A stretch of 64,000 nucleotides of DNA from Rhodococcus wratislaviensis (GTDB lineage Bacteria; Actinomycetota; Actinomycetes; Mycobacteriales; Mycobacteriaceae), in NCBI RefSeq assembly GCF_900455735.1, contig NZ_UAUI01000011.1:897376-961375 (forward strand), written 5' to 3'. The position numbers were made by a program, and so were the translations under genes. The notes below the pieces were generated by a model that ran no database searches, was not told the DNA's origin, and worked only from the letters and a program-made list of their open reading frames with translations. Below are positions 31,157 to 40,425 of the stretch, in pieces. Numbering within the stretch: position 1 is the stretch's first letter; every line of letters begins with the position of its first letter.

Positions 31157-31699
31157 CGGGTCAGTAGGGGTGAGGGGCTTCGTCGCCGTGGGCGGCGTGG
31201 GCTCCTGCGTGTCCGCGCTGTCGAGGTCGCGCAGGTTCGGGGGAGCGGACGCGACGCGCGGCTGCTCGCGGCGGCGGCTCTTGACGAACACCGCGCCACC
31301 GGCGACGGCGGCACCCACGAGGACGACGATCGCGATGCGACGGCCCTTCCGCGACTTCTTCTCCTCGACCGGTGCTACGGCCGAGGTCAGGGGGCGAACG
31401 ACATCCTGGGCGACCTTCTTCACCGGTACGGTCCGGGCGCGTTCGTAGCCCTTCTTGGCCAGCGAGGCCCCTTGACGGCCGAGGAACAGACTGAGCTGGC
31501 CGGCACCGCGGGCCGTCGCGAGTGCCGCCGCGCGTGCGTAGCGCCGCGCCTGATCGACAGCCTCGGATTCCTTGACGCGGGAAGCCGAATCCTCGACGTG
31601 GGCCAGAGCGGTCTCGACTCGTTCGGAGACCTGCTCCTGCAGGGTCTCGGCGCGTTCGGTCGGAAGCAGATTCGTGAGGGACTCCGTCGCTCGTGTCAT
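31139..31699 (-). CDS. cwsA: CwsA-like cell-wall synthesis/shape protein
   Basis: This 186-residue protein has a charged N-terminal helical part, a basic patch and one TM ('RIAIVVLVGAAVAGGAVFV', about 121-139), with a Pro/Thr-rich end. Position and layout match mycobacterial cwsA (Rv0008c), which lies divergently beside ppiA and interacts with CrgA and Wag31 in polar growth. Sequence identity is not obvious by eye, so the call rests on synteny and topology. It runs tail-to-tail into the alpha/beta-hydrolase gene with an 18-nt overlap. Confidence 0.65.
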   Translation of the reverse strand: MTRATESLTNLLPTERAETLQEQVSERVETALAHVEDSASRVKESEAVDQARRYARAAALATARGAGQLSLFLGRQGASLAKKGYERARTVPVKKVAQDVVRPLTSAVAPVEEKKSRKGRRIAIVVLVGAAVAGGAVFVKSRRREQPRVASAPPNLRDLDSADTQEPTPPTATKPLTPTDPSLPGQ

Positions 31700-31799
31700 G
31701 TCCCCACTTTGTCACAAGAACCGCGAGCACGAACCGATCCGAAGTACTCGAGTCACCGCGGCGGAACCACACGGAACCCCACAATGGCAACATGGTGGT

Positions 31800-32327
31800 G
31801 TGACTTCACCTCATCAGACCGCAACCGCAACGCTGCACACCAACCGCGGCGACATCAAGATCGCGCTGTTCGGCAACCACGCGCCCAAGACCGTCGAGAA
31901 CTTCGTCGGCCTGGCCGACGGTTCGAAGGACTACAGCACCGCCAACGCCGGTGGCACCGACTCCGGACCGTTCTACGACGGCGCCGTCTTCCACCGCGTC
32001 ATCGACGGATTCATGATCCAGGGCGGCGACCCCACGGGCACCGGCGCCGGTGGCCCGGGCTACAAGTTCGGCGACGAGTTCCACCCGGAACTGCAGTTCG
32101 ACCGCGCATACATCCTGGCCATGGCGAACGCAGGCCCGGGAACCAACGGTTCGCAGTTCTTCATCACCACCGGCCCGACGCCGCACCTCAACCGTCGCCA
32201 CACCATCTTCGGTGAGGTCGTCGACGAGGAGTCGAAGAAGGTCGTCGACGCCATCTCCACCACCGCCACCGATCGCGCGGACCGTCCGCTCGAGCCGGTC
32301 GTGATCAACAGCGTCACCATCGCGTAG
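31800..32327 (+). CDS. ppiA: Peptidyl-prolyl cis-trans isomerase A (cyclophilin)
   Basis: This 175-residue cyclophilin has catalytic-site strings 'GAVFHRVIDGFMIQGGD', 'ILAMANAGPGTNGSQFFIT' and 'HTIFGEVVDEESKKVVDAI'. It lacks a signal peptide, so it is cytoplasmic, as in Mtb PpiA. The GTG at 31800 is chosen because the family begins just before 'TATLHTNRGDIKIAL'; the ORF upstream overlaps cwsA antisense. The rhomboid gene follows after 13 nt. Confidence 0.95.
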   Translation: MTSPHQTATATLHTNRGDIKIALFGNHAPKTVENFVGLADGSKDYSTANAGGTDSGPFYDGAVFHRVIDGFMIQGGDPTGTGAGGPGYKFGDEFHPELQFDRAYILAMANAGPGTNGSQFFITTGPTPHLNRRHTIFGEVVDEESKKVVDAISTTATDRADRPLEPVVINSVTIA

Positions 32328-32340
32328 GGAACCGCAGCAC

Positions 32341-33258
32341 ATGACCAACCCCGGCTGGGGCGGTGCCGCGAACGAGGGCACTCCGCCCCAGCCGCGGTGC
32401 GTCCGCCACCCCGATCGCCCCACTGCACTGTCGTGCAATCGGTGTGGTCGTCCCGCCTGCCCCGAATGCCTGCGCGAAGCGGCCGTCGGCTACCAGTGTG
32501 TCGACTGCGTCGCCGCCGGGCAGCGTGATGTCCGGCCGGTCCGCAACGTCGCCGGCGCCGTCACCACGCAGCGTGCGACACCGCTCGTGACGTACATCCT
32601 GATGGCCGCGAACGTCGGCATCTTCCTGATCACCGCGGCGCAATCCCGCAGCATCATGCAGAACCAGGCCGGATCGAAGCTCTTCGCGGACTGGGCTCTG
32701 TTCCCACCCGCCGTCGTGGACGGGCAGATCGTCCGCGTGCTCGGCAGCGGATTCCTCCACTTCGGCATCATTCACCTGGCCGTCAACATGTTCGCGCTGT
32801 GGGTGATCGGCCGCGACACCGAACTGGTCCTCGGGCGTGCCCGCTACGCCTGCGTGTACTTCGCGTCGCTGCTCGGCGGTTCCGCCGCGGTGATGCTGTT
32901 CCAACTCGGCGCGGTCACCGCAGGTGCGTCGGGCGCCGTCTTCGGCCTGATGGGCGCTCAGGCCGTCATCCTGCTGCGTCTGCGACGAAGCCCCGCACCG
33001 GTGATCTCGGTGATCGCCATCAACGTGATCATCAGCATCACGATCCCGGGCATCTCACTGTGGGGGCATCTCGGCGGCCTGGTCGCCGGAGCCGCGGCCA
33101 CCGCAGGAATCCTCTACGGGCCCCAACTGCTGGGCGTCGGGAACAACCGGGAGAAGGCCGTCATCGTCGGCTGGGTCTGCCTCGGCGTCGTGGTGCTGGT
33201 GCCACTGGCCGTCATCGCCGTCCGCACCCTGCAGTTGCGCGCGAGCTTCGGCTACTGA
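32341..33258 (+). CDS. Rhomboid-family intramembrane serine protease
   Basis: This 305-residue membrane protein has an N-terminal zinc-binding-like segment with paired cysteines ('LSCNRCGRPACPECL', 'YQCVDC') and six or seven TM helices. The catalytic motif 'TAGASGAVFGLMGAQ' supplies Ser and 'GISLWGHLGGLVAG' supplies His. Rhomboids cleave TM substrates in the bilayer. It lies 13 nt after ppiA and overlaps the convergent PH-domain gene by 7 nt. Confidence 0.93.
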   Translation: MTNPGWGGAANEGTPPQPRCVRHPDRPTALSCNRCGRPACPECLREAAVGYQCVDCVAAGQRDVRPVRNVAGAVTTQRATPLVTYILMAANVGIFLITAAQSRSIMQNQAGSKLFADWALFPPAVVDGQIVRVLGSGFLHFGIIHLAVNMFALWVIGRDTELVLGRARYACVYFASLLGGSAAVMLFQLGAVTAGASGAVFGLMGAQAVILLRLRRSPAPVISVIAINVIISITIPGISLWGHLGGLVAGAAATAGILYGPQLLGVGNNREKAVIVGWVCLGVVVLVPLAVIAVRTLQLRASFGY

Positions 33259-33704
33259 CCCCGGCCCACCAGACGATGCACCGCGAGGGCATCGAACACG
33301 TCCTCCGGATTGGTGCCGAGATCCCAGCGGCCGAAGATCAGGAGGCGTTCGGTGCCGTCCTCGGTGCGCACGTCGATCTCGAGCATCGGTACCCGGCGGC
33401 CCAGCCGGGGATAGCGCACGAGCCGCGCGCGGTCGATCTCCGAGCGGGCATACCCGTGGCGGCCGGTCAGCCGGTTCACCACGATCCCGCCGCCCTCCTT
33501 GTCGACGGCGAGGCGCGGGCGTTGCCGAAGCGCCGACGCGGCGGTCAGCAGCAGTCCGAGGGCGGCGACGCACACGAGGACACGGCCCGCCGGCTCGGTC
33601 GACACGGCGAGTCCCGCGACCCCCAGCGCGAGTCCGCCCGCAGCGAGCGCGATCACCGCGCCGAGGGGCGTCGACCACTCCAACGGTGCCTCGTCAGCAG
33701 ACAT
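33252..33704 (-). CDS. Membrane PH-domain protein
   Basis: This 150-residue protein has two N-terminal TM helices ('LGAVIALAAGGLALGVAGLA', 'VLVCVAALGLLLTAASAL') and a bacterial PH-like domain ('GIVVNRLTGRHGYARSEIDR', 'RTEDGTERLLIFGRWDLGT'). In Mtb the same syntenic gene (Rv0010c) lies between ppiA and crgA. Function is unknown; a membrane-linked role is inferred. ATG 33704 is preferred over the GTG two codons upstream. Two DnaA-box-like sequences lie just upstream. Confidence 0.82.
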   Translation of the reverse strand: MSADEAPLEWSTPLGAVIALAAGGLALGVAGLAVSTEPAGRVLVCVAALGLLLTAASALRQRPRLAVDKEGGGIVVNRLTGRHGYARSEIDRARLVRYPRLGRRVPMLEIDVRTEDGTERLLIFGRWDLGTNPEDVFDALAVHRLVGRGQ

Positions 33705-33721
33705 CAGCACTCGACCTGCGG

Positions 33722-33743
33722 CTATCCACAGGGGTTGTCCACA
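33722..33743. promoter_or_regulatory. Pair of DnaA-box-like sequences
   Basis: CTATCCACA (33722-33730, 8 of 9 to TTATCCACA) and TTGTCCACA (33735-33743, perfect actinobacterial box) lie in the same orientation, 4 bp apart. They lie upstream of the PH-domain gene and 34 nt past the crgA stop, about 27 kb from oriC. Confidence 0.6.
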
Positions 33744-33777
33744 TTGGGGATGAATGACATGGGTGTAATTGTGACCG

Positions 33778-34041
33778 TCAACGCCAGCGCATCGTCATGA
33801 TCAGACCGACCACCATGAAGCCGAATCCGATGAGGAAGTTGTAGGCACCGAGGTTGTTCATCCACTCGAGCTGGTCGGCGGCCAGGTAGTAGACGAGCAG
33901 CCACACCAGGCCGACCAGCATGAACCCGAGCATCACCGAGACGTACAGGGTGCTCGAGGGGCCGGCCTTCACCTTCACCGGGGTGCGGCTCGCAGGGTTG
34001 ATCGTGTAATCGGTCTTCTTTCGGACCTTCGACTTCGGCAT
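33778..34041 (-). CDS. crgA: Cell division protein CrgA
   Basis: This 87-residue membrane protein has a basic N-terminus ([20 protein letters not shown]) and two TM helices ('[20 protein letters not shown]' and '[20 protein letters not shown]'). It belongs to the CrgA/UPF0233 family, which recruits FtsQ, FtsI and CwsA to the septum in actinobacteria. Synteny with cwsA-ppiA and DUF881-pabA supports the call. Confidence 0.96.
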   Translation of the reverse strand: MPKSKVRKKTDYTINPASRTPVKVKAGPSSTLYVSVMLGFMLVGLVWLLVYYLAADQLEWMNNLGAYNFLIGFGFMVVGLIMTMRWR

Positions 34042-34160
34042 GACGTCCTCGTTCGTGCGGCTCTACGGGAATGTGGGCAGGTAGATTCGGAAATACCTGC
34101 GTGTGTACACGCTAACGTAGCCGCGATTCGCGCGGCGAGGACGAGGGGACGGAAACACCG

Positions 34161-34862
34161 GTGACCAGGTCGATCTTCTGGCGGATCGCGGTGCTGGTGG
34201 TGTGTCTCGTGGCCGGTCTGCTGGTGGCCACCACCCGTCAGGTGTCGCACGGCAACGAGATCCGCGCCGGCGATTCCACCCGGCTGTCCGACCTCGTGCG
34301 GAACGCGCAATCCGAGACCGACCAGGTGGCCGAGACCCGCGATCGGCTGGCGGCGCAGGTCGAGTCGCTGCAGCAGGACGCCGCGGCGTCCGACAGCGGT
34401 GTCGCGCAGGCGCTCGCCGACTCCAAGGCGCTCGCCACGGATGCCGGACTCACACCGATGACCGGTCCCGGAGTCACCGTCACGCTCACCGACGCCCCCC
34501 GCGACGCGGACGGCAAATACCCCGTCGACGCGTCGCCGGACGATCTCGTCGTCCATCAGCAGGACGTCCAGAGTGTGCTGAACGCGCTGTGGGTGGGCGG
34601 TGCCGAGGCGATCAGCATGCAGGACCAGCGAATCGTGAACACGTCGGCGCCGCGCTGCATCGGCAACACCCTGCTGCTGCACGGCCGCACCTACAGCCCG
34701 CCGTACGTGATGTCGGCGATCGGGGATCCCGCGCGGCTGGAGGCGGCGCTCGCCAACGAACCCGGAATCCGGGTGTTCAAGCAGTACGCGTCGCGGTTCG
34801 GTCTCGGCTACTCGGAGGCGGCGTCCGGCCAGTTGACCGTGCCCGGATACGCGGGGCACTGA
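34161..34862 (+). CDS. DUF881 exported/membrane-anchored protein
   Basis: This 233-residue protein has one N-terminal TM ('IAVLVVCLVAGLLVATTRQV'), a coiled-coil (about 40-100) and the DUF881 domain ('GPGVTVTLTDAPRDADG', 'LVVHQQDVQSVLNALWVGG', 'RIVNTSAPRCIGNTLLLHG'). Mtb has the equivalent Rv0012 at this site. Function is unknown, but context beside crgA and the pkn cluster suggests an envelope role. The start is GTG. Confidence 0.9.
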   Translation: MTRSIFWRIAVLVVCLVAGLLVATTRQVSHGNEIRAGDSTRLSDLVRNAQSETDQVAETRDRLAAQVESLQQDAAASDSGVAQALADSKALATDAGLTPMTGPGVTVTLTDAPRDADGKYPVDASPDDLVVHQQDVQSVLNALWVGGAEAISMQDQRIVNTSAPRCIGNTLLLHGRTYSPPYVMSAIGDPARLEAALANEPGIRVFKQYASRFGLGYSEAASGQLTVPGYAGH

Positions 34863-34916
34863 CCTGAACGGTCCCCGGCCGTGCAGAGCGGGAAGCGGGC
34901 AGAATACCCTGCTTCC

Positions 34917-35570
34917 ATGAGGATTCTCGTCGTCGACAACTACGACAGCTTCGTGTTCAACCTGGTCCAGTACCTCGGACAGCTGGGAACCCGGGCCGTG
35001 GTCTGGCGCAACGACGATCCGAACCTCACGGGACCCGACGCCGTCGCGGCGGCAGCGGCCGAATTCGACGGCATTCTGCTGAGCCCCGGCCCCGGCACAC
35101 CGCAGCGCGCCGGTGCGACGATGGACCTGGTCACGGCGTGCGCCGCCGCCAAGACACCGCTACTCGGGGTGTGCCTCGGTCATCAGGCGATCGGGGCCGC
35201 CTTCGGCGCCACCGTCGACCGGGCACCCGAACTCCTGCACGGCAAGACCAGCGTCGTCCACCACACCGGCCAGGGTGTTCTCGCGGGTCTGCCCGACCCG
35301 TTCACCGCCACCCGCTACCACTCGCTGACCGTTCTGGAAGACACCATCCCGGACGAACTCGAGGTCACCGCCCACACCGACAGCGGCATCGTCATGGCGA
35401 TGCGGCACCGGGAGCTCCCGATCCACGGCGTTCAGTTCCACCCGGAGTCCGTACTCACCGAAGGCGGGCACCGCATGCTCGCCAACTGGCTCACCGTCTG
35501 CGGCGAGGCACCGAAGGAATCCCTCGTCGCCACCCTCGAGGCCGAGGTCGCGCAGGCATTGGGCGCGTAG
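34917..35570 (+). CDS. pabA: Glutamine amidotransferase, PabA/TrpG (component II)
   Basis: This 217-residue class-I glutamine amidotransferase has 'VVDNYDSFVFNLVQYLG', the oxyanion region 'LSPGPGTPQ', Cys nucleophile in 'LLGVCLGHQAIG' and catalytic His-Glu in 'GVQFHPESVLTEGG'. It supplies ammonia to chorismate for 4-amino-4-deoxychorismate or anthranilate; no component I is linked here. Mtb has the same gene as Rv0013. ATG 34917 is chosen; the 12 codons upstream lack similarity. It ends before a bidirectional hairpin. Confidence 0.92.
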   Translation: MRILVVDNYDSFVFNLVQYLGQLGTRAVVWRNDDPNLTGPDAVAAAAAEFDGILLSPGPGTPQRAGATMDLVTACAAAKTPLLGVCLGHQAIGAAFGATVDRAPELLHGKTSVVHHTGQGVLAGLPDPFTATRYHSLTVLEDTIPDELEVTAHTDSGIVMAMRHRELPIHGVQFHPESVLTEGGHRMLANWLTVCGEAPKESLVATLEAEVAQALGA

Positions 35571-35575
35571 CACCC

Positions 35576-35615
35576 GTGAGTGGTTGACGAGTCCAGAGAC
35601 TCCTCGACCACTCAC
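35576..35615. terminator. Bidirectional hairpin between pabA and pknB
   Basis: GTGAGTGGTTGACGAGT (35576-35592) pairs with ACTCCTCGACCACTCAC (35599-35615), with one G-U and one mismatch, 6-nt loop. It lies in the 60-nt gap between convergent pabA and pknB and can serve both, although U-tracts are weak. Confidence 0.75.
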
Positions 35616-35630
35616 AGGCGGCGGAGCCGC

Positions 35631-37550
35631 CTACCGCGGGATGCCCAGCGCGCCGACACCGACCGAGACGACACCGTTCTTGGTGATCTCCGATCCCGGC
35701 GGCTGTTCCTGGCTGATGATCTTGCCGACCATCTCCGGGTCCAGGGTGGACGTCTGCGTCTGATTCAGCGAGGCCGACGACCCGCTCCAGCCGGCGCTGC
35801 GCAGCTCGGCGAGCGCCTGCGACACCGTCTTGCCCGTCAGGTCGGGCATCTCGATGTTGTTGCCGTTCGACACCCGGATCTGGATCGTGTCGCCCTTGGC
35901 GGCGGAGGAGCCGCCGACGGGGTCGGTGGAGACTACCTGACCCTTCGGCACACCGGAATCGATGTTCTGGATCTGCACCTTGAAGCCGGCACCCTCGATG
36001 TTCGCCTGCGCGACCTCGACCTTCTGGCCGGTCACGTCCGGGATGCGAATCTGCTCCGGCCCGGTGCCCAGCGTGACGGCGACCTCGGAATCGAGGGAGA
36101 TGCTCGCCCCGGAGGACGGGTTCTGCTCGATCACCTTGTCGACGTCGGACACGTCGGACGGCGCGCGGGCGACGGCGGTGTCGAGCCGTAGTCCGACCGC
36201 GTTCAGCTCCTGCTGCGCTTCCTGTTGGGTGAGGCCGGCGAGCCGCGGGACCTTCACCTGTTCGGGGCCCGACGACACCTCGAGGGTGATCGTGCTGCCC
36301 TCGTCCACCTGCACCCCGCCGACGGGCCGGGTGGTGATGACGTTGCCGGTCGCCACGACGGCGTCCGGTTTCTGCTGCCGGGCGACGCGGAAACCCAGGT
36401 TCTGCAGTGTCGTCTCGGCGTCGTCCGCGGCCTGGTTCGTGACGTCCGGCATGGTCACCTGATCGGCCTTGGAGCCCGGTCCCACGGACCACAGGAACGC
36501 GCCGACGATGCCGACGACGATGAGCGCGCCCAGCGCCATCAGCGCCACCCGCATCGGGTTCTTCTTCTTGTCGGGCTCACCACCGTCCGTCTTCGACGCG
36601 GTGGCCGGGGTGGGTGACTGCGGGCGCCGGTAGTTTCCCGCGCCGGAGTCGACGGCACCGAGGATCGTGGTGCGGTCCTCGTCGCTCATGACCATCGGCG
36701 CGCTGGGGCGCTGCCCGCCGAGCACCCGGACCAGGTCGCTGCGCATGTCCGCGGCGGTCTGGTAGCGGTTGGCGGGGTTCTTGCTCATCGCCTTGAGGAT
36801 CACCGAGTCGAGCTCGCGCGGAATGTCCGGGTTGACCGCGGACGGTGTCTGCGGGTCCTCCCGCACGTGCTGATACGCGACCGCGACCGGGGAGTCACCC
36901 TTGAACGGGGGTTCGCCGGTGAGGATCTCGAACAGCACGCACCCGAGCGAGTACACGTCGGAGCGGGCGTCGACCTGCTCACCGCGGGCCTGCTCGGGCG
37001 ACAGGTACTGGGCGGTGCCGATCACGGCGGCTGTCTGCGTCATGGGGCTGGACGCGTCGGAGATCGCTCGCGCGATGCCGAAGTCCATCACCTTGACCGC
37101 GCCCGCACGGTTGATCATCACGTTGGCGGGCTTCACGTCGCGGTGCACGATGCCGTTGCGGTGGCTGAAGTCGAGCGCCGCGCACACGTCCGAGATGACT
37201 TCCATCGCGCGGCGCGGTGCCATCGGGCCCTCGCTGCGCACGATGTCCCGCAACGTGTCACCGTCGACGTACTCCATCACGATGTACGGCAGCGGTCCCG
37301 CGTCGGTTTCCGCCTCGCCGGTGTCGTAGACGGCCACGATCGCCGGATGGTTCAGCGCCGCCGCGTTCTGCGCCTCGCGGCGGAACCGCAGGTAGAACGT
37401 GGGGTCGCGGGCCAGGTCGGCGCGCAGGACCTTGATCGCGACATCACGGCTGAGCCGGACGTCACGGGCGAGGTGGACCTCGGACATGCCACCGAAGCCG
37501 AGAATCTCACCCAGCTCGTAGCGTGAGGAGAGGTTGCGCGGTGTCGTCAT
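35631..37550 (-). CDS. pknB: Ser/Thr protein kinase PknB with four PASTA domains
   Basis: This 639-residue receptor kinase has an N-terminal kinase domain (about 10-270): glycine loop '[18 protein letters not shown]', VAIK '[12 protein letters not shown]', catalytic '[16 protein letters not shown]', DFG '[11 protein letters not shown]'. The TM is '[20 protein letters not shown]' and four PASTA repeats follow ('[13 protein letters not shown]', '[13 protein letters not shown]', '[12 protein letters not shown]', '[12 protein letters not shown]'). PASTA domains sense muropeptides/lipid II. It ends the fhaB-pstP-rodA-pbpA-pknA-pknB operon, overlapping pknA by 4 nt. Confidence 0.97.
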   Translation of the reverse strand: MTTPRNLSSRYELGEILGFGGMSEVHLARDVRLSRDVAIKVLRADLARDPTFYLRFRREAQNAAALNHPAIVAVYDTGEAETDAGPLPYIVMEYVDGDTLRDIVRSEGPMAPRRAMEVISDVCAALDFSHRNGIVHRDVKPANVMINRAGAVKVMDFGIARAISDASSPMTQTAAVIGTAQYLSPEQARGEQVDARSDVYSLGCVLFEILTGEPPFKGDSPVAVAYQHVREDPQTPSAVNPDIPRELDSVILKAMSKNPANRYQTAADMRSDLVRVLGGQRPSAPMVMSDEDRTTILGAVDSGAGNYRRPQSPTPATASKTDGGEPDKKKNPMRVALMALGALIVVGIVGAFLWSVGPGSKADQVTMPDVTNQAADDAETTLQNLGFRVARQQKPDAVVATGNVITTRPVGGVQVDEGSTITLEVSSGPEQVKVPRLAGLTQQEAQQELNAVGLRLDTAVARAPSDVSDVDKVIEQNPSSGASISLDSEVAVTLGTGPEQIRIPDVTGQKVEVAQANIEGAGFKVQIQNIDSGVPKGQVVSTDPVGGSSAAKGDTIQIRVSNGNNIEMPDLTGKTVSQALAELRSAGWSGSSASLNQTQTSTLDPEMVGKIISQEQPPGSEITKNGVVSVGVGALGIPR

Positions 37551-38935
37551 GGCAGTCCTTGTGGGGTCGGAGTAGCTGACTCCTCCGACGTGGTCGTCGT
37601 GGTCGTCGTCGTGGTGGTCGGGGCGGTCGTGGTGGTGGTAGTCGTCGTCGGCTCTGTCGTCGTCGTGGTGGTCGGGGCGGTCGTCGTCGTGGTCGGCGGC
37701 TCGGTGGTGGTGGTCGTATATGTCGGCGGCTCGGTGGTGGTCGTCTGTTCCTCGGTCGTCGTGGTCGTCGTCGGCCGCGGTGTCGTCGTGATCGTCCGCA
37801 GCGACGAGGTCACCGCCGGCGACGTCGGTTCCTTCGTGTCACCCCCGTCGAACAGGACGAGCGCGAGCGCGATGATCGCCGCCAGCAGGAGCAGGCCACC
37901 CGCACCCCAGGCCACGGCCTTCTGGCCGCTGGTCAGCCCGCCCTTCTTGCCGTCACCGTTCGAGTCGTCCGGCGGCACCTGCCCCGTGACCGGTCCCGCG
38001 TACGCGGTCTGGGAAGGCGGCATCATCTGGGTTGCCCCGGTCATCGGCGGGGGCAGAACCCGGGCGGCCCCGGTGCCCGACACGCCGGGCGGCGGGGGAC
38101 GCCTGCCCGCCCGGACCGCCGCGACCGCGTCGGCGAACTCTCCGCCACTGGCGTAGCGGGTGCTCGGATCCTTCGCGATGGTGATGTCGATGAGTTCGCG
38201 GATGTTCGGCGGCAGGTCGCTCGGCAACGGTGCCGGCGCCTCCTGCACGTGCTTCATCGCGACCGTGATCGCGCCGTCGCCGACGAACGGACGCCGTCCC
38301 GACAGCGCCTCGTAGCCGACGATGCCGAGGGAGTACACGTCGCTCGCCGCGGTCGCGTCCTGTCCGAGCGCCTGCTCGGGGGCGATGTACTGCGCGGTGC
38401 CCATCACCATGCCGGTGCGTGTGATGGGCGAGTTCTCCACGGCCTTCGCGATGCCGAAGTCGGTGATCTTCACCTGACCGGTGGGGGTGATCAGGATGTT
38501 GCCCGGCTTCACGTCGCGGTGCACGACTCCGGCGTCGTGCGCCACCTGCAGCGCCCGGCCGGTCTGCTCGAGCATGTCCAGGGCGTGCGGCACCGCGAGA
38601 CGGCCCACCCGCGCGAGGACGGCGTTGAGCGGCTCACCGTTGACGAGTTCCATCACCAGGTAGGCGGTGGAATCGCCGGTGGCGTCGCGGACCTCGCCGT
38701 AGTCGTAGATTCCGGCGATGCCGGAATGGTTCAGCTGTGCGGTGGTGCGCGCCTCGAAGCGGAAACGTTCGACGAACTCCGGGTCGGACGAGAACTCGGA
38801 CTTCAGCACCTTCACCGCGACACGACGGTTGAGCCGGTTGTCCGTCGCTTCCCAGACCTGTCCCATTCCGCCCGTGGCGATGAGCCGGATCAGGCGGTAT
38901 CGATTGGCGATCAGCGCGCCGTTGTTCAGTGCCAC
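37547..38935 (-). CDS. pknA: Ser/Thr protein kinase PknA with poly-Thr extracellular tail
   Basis: This 462-residue transmembrane kinase regulates cell shape and division, with PknB and PstP. Kinase motifs are '[17 protein letters not shown]', '[16 protein letters not shown]' and '[12 protein letters not shown]'. One TM ('[19 protein letters not shown]', about 339-357) precedes an external tail of about 87 residues, more than half Thr in runs of 4-10 broken by Pro/Glu (about residues 376-462; DNA 37550-37810). The Mtb tail is shorter. The tail could be O-mannosylated or span the wall; the matching GTGGTCGTC-type DNA repeats may be slippage-prone. Confidence 0.96.
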   Translation of the reverse strand: MALNNGALIANRYRLIRLIATGGMGQVWEATDNRLNRRVAVKVLKSEFSSDPEFVERFRFEARTTAQLNHSGIAGIYDYGEVRDATGDSTAYLVMELVNGEPLNAVLARVGRLAVPHALDMLEQTGRALQVAHDAGVVHRDVKPGNILITPTGQVKITDFGIAKAVENSPITRTGMVMGTAQYIAPEQALGQDATAASDVYSLGIVGYEALSGRRPFVGDGAITVAMKHVQEAPAPLPSDLPPNIRELIDITIAKDPSTRYASGGEFADAVAAVRAGRRPPPPGVSGTGAARVLPPPMTGATQMMPPSQTAYAGPVTGQVPPDDSNGDGKKGGLTSGQKAVAWGAGGLLLLAAIIALALVLFDGGDTKEPTSPAVTSSLRTITTTPRPTTTTTTEEQTTTTEPPTYTTTTTEPPTTTTTAPTTTTTTEPTTTTTTTTAPTTTTTTTTTTSEESATPTPQGLP

Positions 38936-38937
38936 AA

Positions 38938-40425
38938 TCAGCCCCCTTGTAGTCCGGCTGCGATGACGGCACGGCCGATAGGTGCAGCCACCGAGCCGCC
39001 GGTTGCGGCCAGTGCACGATCTCCGCCGTCCTCGACGATGACCGCGATGGCCACGGTCGGGTTCTGGGCGGGTGCGAATCCGATGTACCAGGCGTGGGGC
39101 GGGGTGTTCCGAGGGTCGGTCCCGTGCTCGGCGGTGCCCGTCTTGGACGCGATCTGGACGCCCGGGATCTTGCCTTCGCCGCTGGTGTTGTTCTCGGAAC
39201 CGATCATCAGGTCGGTCAGGGTGGCCGCCACCTGGGACGACATCGCCTGGCCTTCGGACACCGGGTTGGTGGTCGCGAGGTTGGACAGGTCCGGCCCCTG
39301 CAGTTCGGACACCAGTTGCGGTTGCATCCGTACGCCACCGTTGGCGACGGTAGCCGCGATCATCGCGTTCTGCAGCGGAGTGAGCGCGACGTCACGCTGG
39401 CCGATGCTGCTCTGGCCGAGTGCGGCGTCGTCGGGGATCGACCCGATCGTGCTGTCCGCGACGGGGAACGGGACGCCGGGCATCTGCCCACCGATGCCGA
39501 GCGCGCTGGACTGGTCGCTGACGGCGTCGGTGCCGGTCTTCACACCGAGTTCGACGAACGCCGTGTTGCAGGACCGCGCGAACGCCTCACGCAGCGACGC
39601 GGTGGGTGCGCCGCCACACGTGGAGCCGTTGTAGTTCTCGAGCGTCGTCGACGTGCCGGGAAGGGTGATCTGCGGGGCCGCGGTCAGCTGGGTGTCGGGG
39701 GTGGTTCCGGCGGCGAGCGCGGCAGCGGTCACCACCACCTTGAACGTGGAGCCGGGTGGGTACGTCTGCGACACCGCCCGGTTGATCAGCGGCTTCTCGG
39801 GGTCGGCGTTGAGGGCCTCCCACGCCTGGGTGGTCTCGGTGCCGTCGTGGCTGGCGAGCGAATTGGGGTCGTAGCTCGGGGTGCTGACCATCGTGAGGAT
39901 GCGTCCGGTGCTCGGCTCGATCGCCACGACCGAACCGGTGTAGCCCTTCGCCGTCAGCTCGTCGTACGCAACCTGCTGCATGACCGGGTTGATGGTGGTC
40001 ACCACGTTGCCGCCGCGCGGGTCGCGGCCGGACACGAGGTCGAAGAAGCGACGTCCGAACAGCCGGTTGTCGGAACCGTTGAGGACCGGGTCCTCGGTCC
40101 GCTCGAGACCGGTGCTGCCGTACTGCATCGAGTAGAACCCGGTGACCGGCGCGTTGGCCAGCGGGCTGGACGGTGCCGCCGGGTTCGGCGGGTAGGTGCG
40201 CAGGTACTTGTAGCGGTCGTCGGTCGGGACGGACGCCGCGAGCACCTGGCCGGCCGCCGAGATCTGGCCGCGCTGACGCGAGTACTCGTCGAGCAGCACG
40301 CGCGAGTTCCGCGGATCGGCCCGCAGGTTGTCCGCCTTGATGACCTGGACGTAGGTGGCGTTGGCGAGGAGGGCGACCACCATCACCATGACGGCGATCG
40401 CGACGCGACGCAGCGGTGTGTTCAT
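38938..40425 (-). CDS. pbpA: Class B penicillin-binding protein PbpA
   Basis: This 495-residue transpeptidase has an N-terminal TM ('[20 protein letters not shown]'), a dimerisation domain and a C-terminal penicillin-binding domain with SxxK '[14 protein letters not shown]', SxN '[13 protein letters not shown]' and KTG '[14 protein letters not shown]'. It works with the glycosyltransferase RodA, encoded directly upstream (4-nt overlap), in septal/elongation peptidoglycan synthesis. The start is ATG ([10 protein letters not shown]). Confidence 0.97.
   Translation of the reverse strand: MNTPLRRVAIAVMVMVVALLANATYVQVIKADNLRADPRNSRVLLDEYSRQRGQISAAGQVLAASVPTDDRYKYLRTYPPNPAAPSSPLANAPVTGFYSMQYGSTGLERTEDPVLNGSDNRLFGRRFFDLVSGRDPRGGNVVTTINPVMQQVAYDELTAKGYTGSVVAIEPSTGRILTMVSTPSYDPNSLASHDGTETTQAWEALNADPEKPLINRAVSQTYPPGSTFKVVVTAAALAAGTTPDTQLTAAPQITLPGTSTTLENYNGSTCGGAPTASLREAFARSCNTAFVELGVKTGTDAVSDQSSALGIGGQMPGVPFPVADSTIGSIPDDAALGQSSIGQRDVALTPLQNAMIAATVANGGVRMQPQLVSELQGPDLSNLATTNPVSEGQAMSSQVAATLTDLMIGSENNTSGEGKIPGVQIASKTGTAEHGTDPRNTPPHAWYIGFAPAQNPTVAIAVIVEDGGDRALAATGGSVAAPIGRAVIAAGLQGG

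Noticed and set aside
36901..37329. Plus-strand frame across pknB.
   Set aside because: Antisense shadow; kinase motifs on the minus strand are complete.
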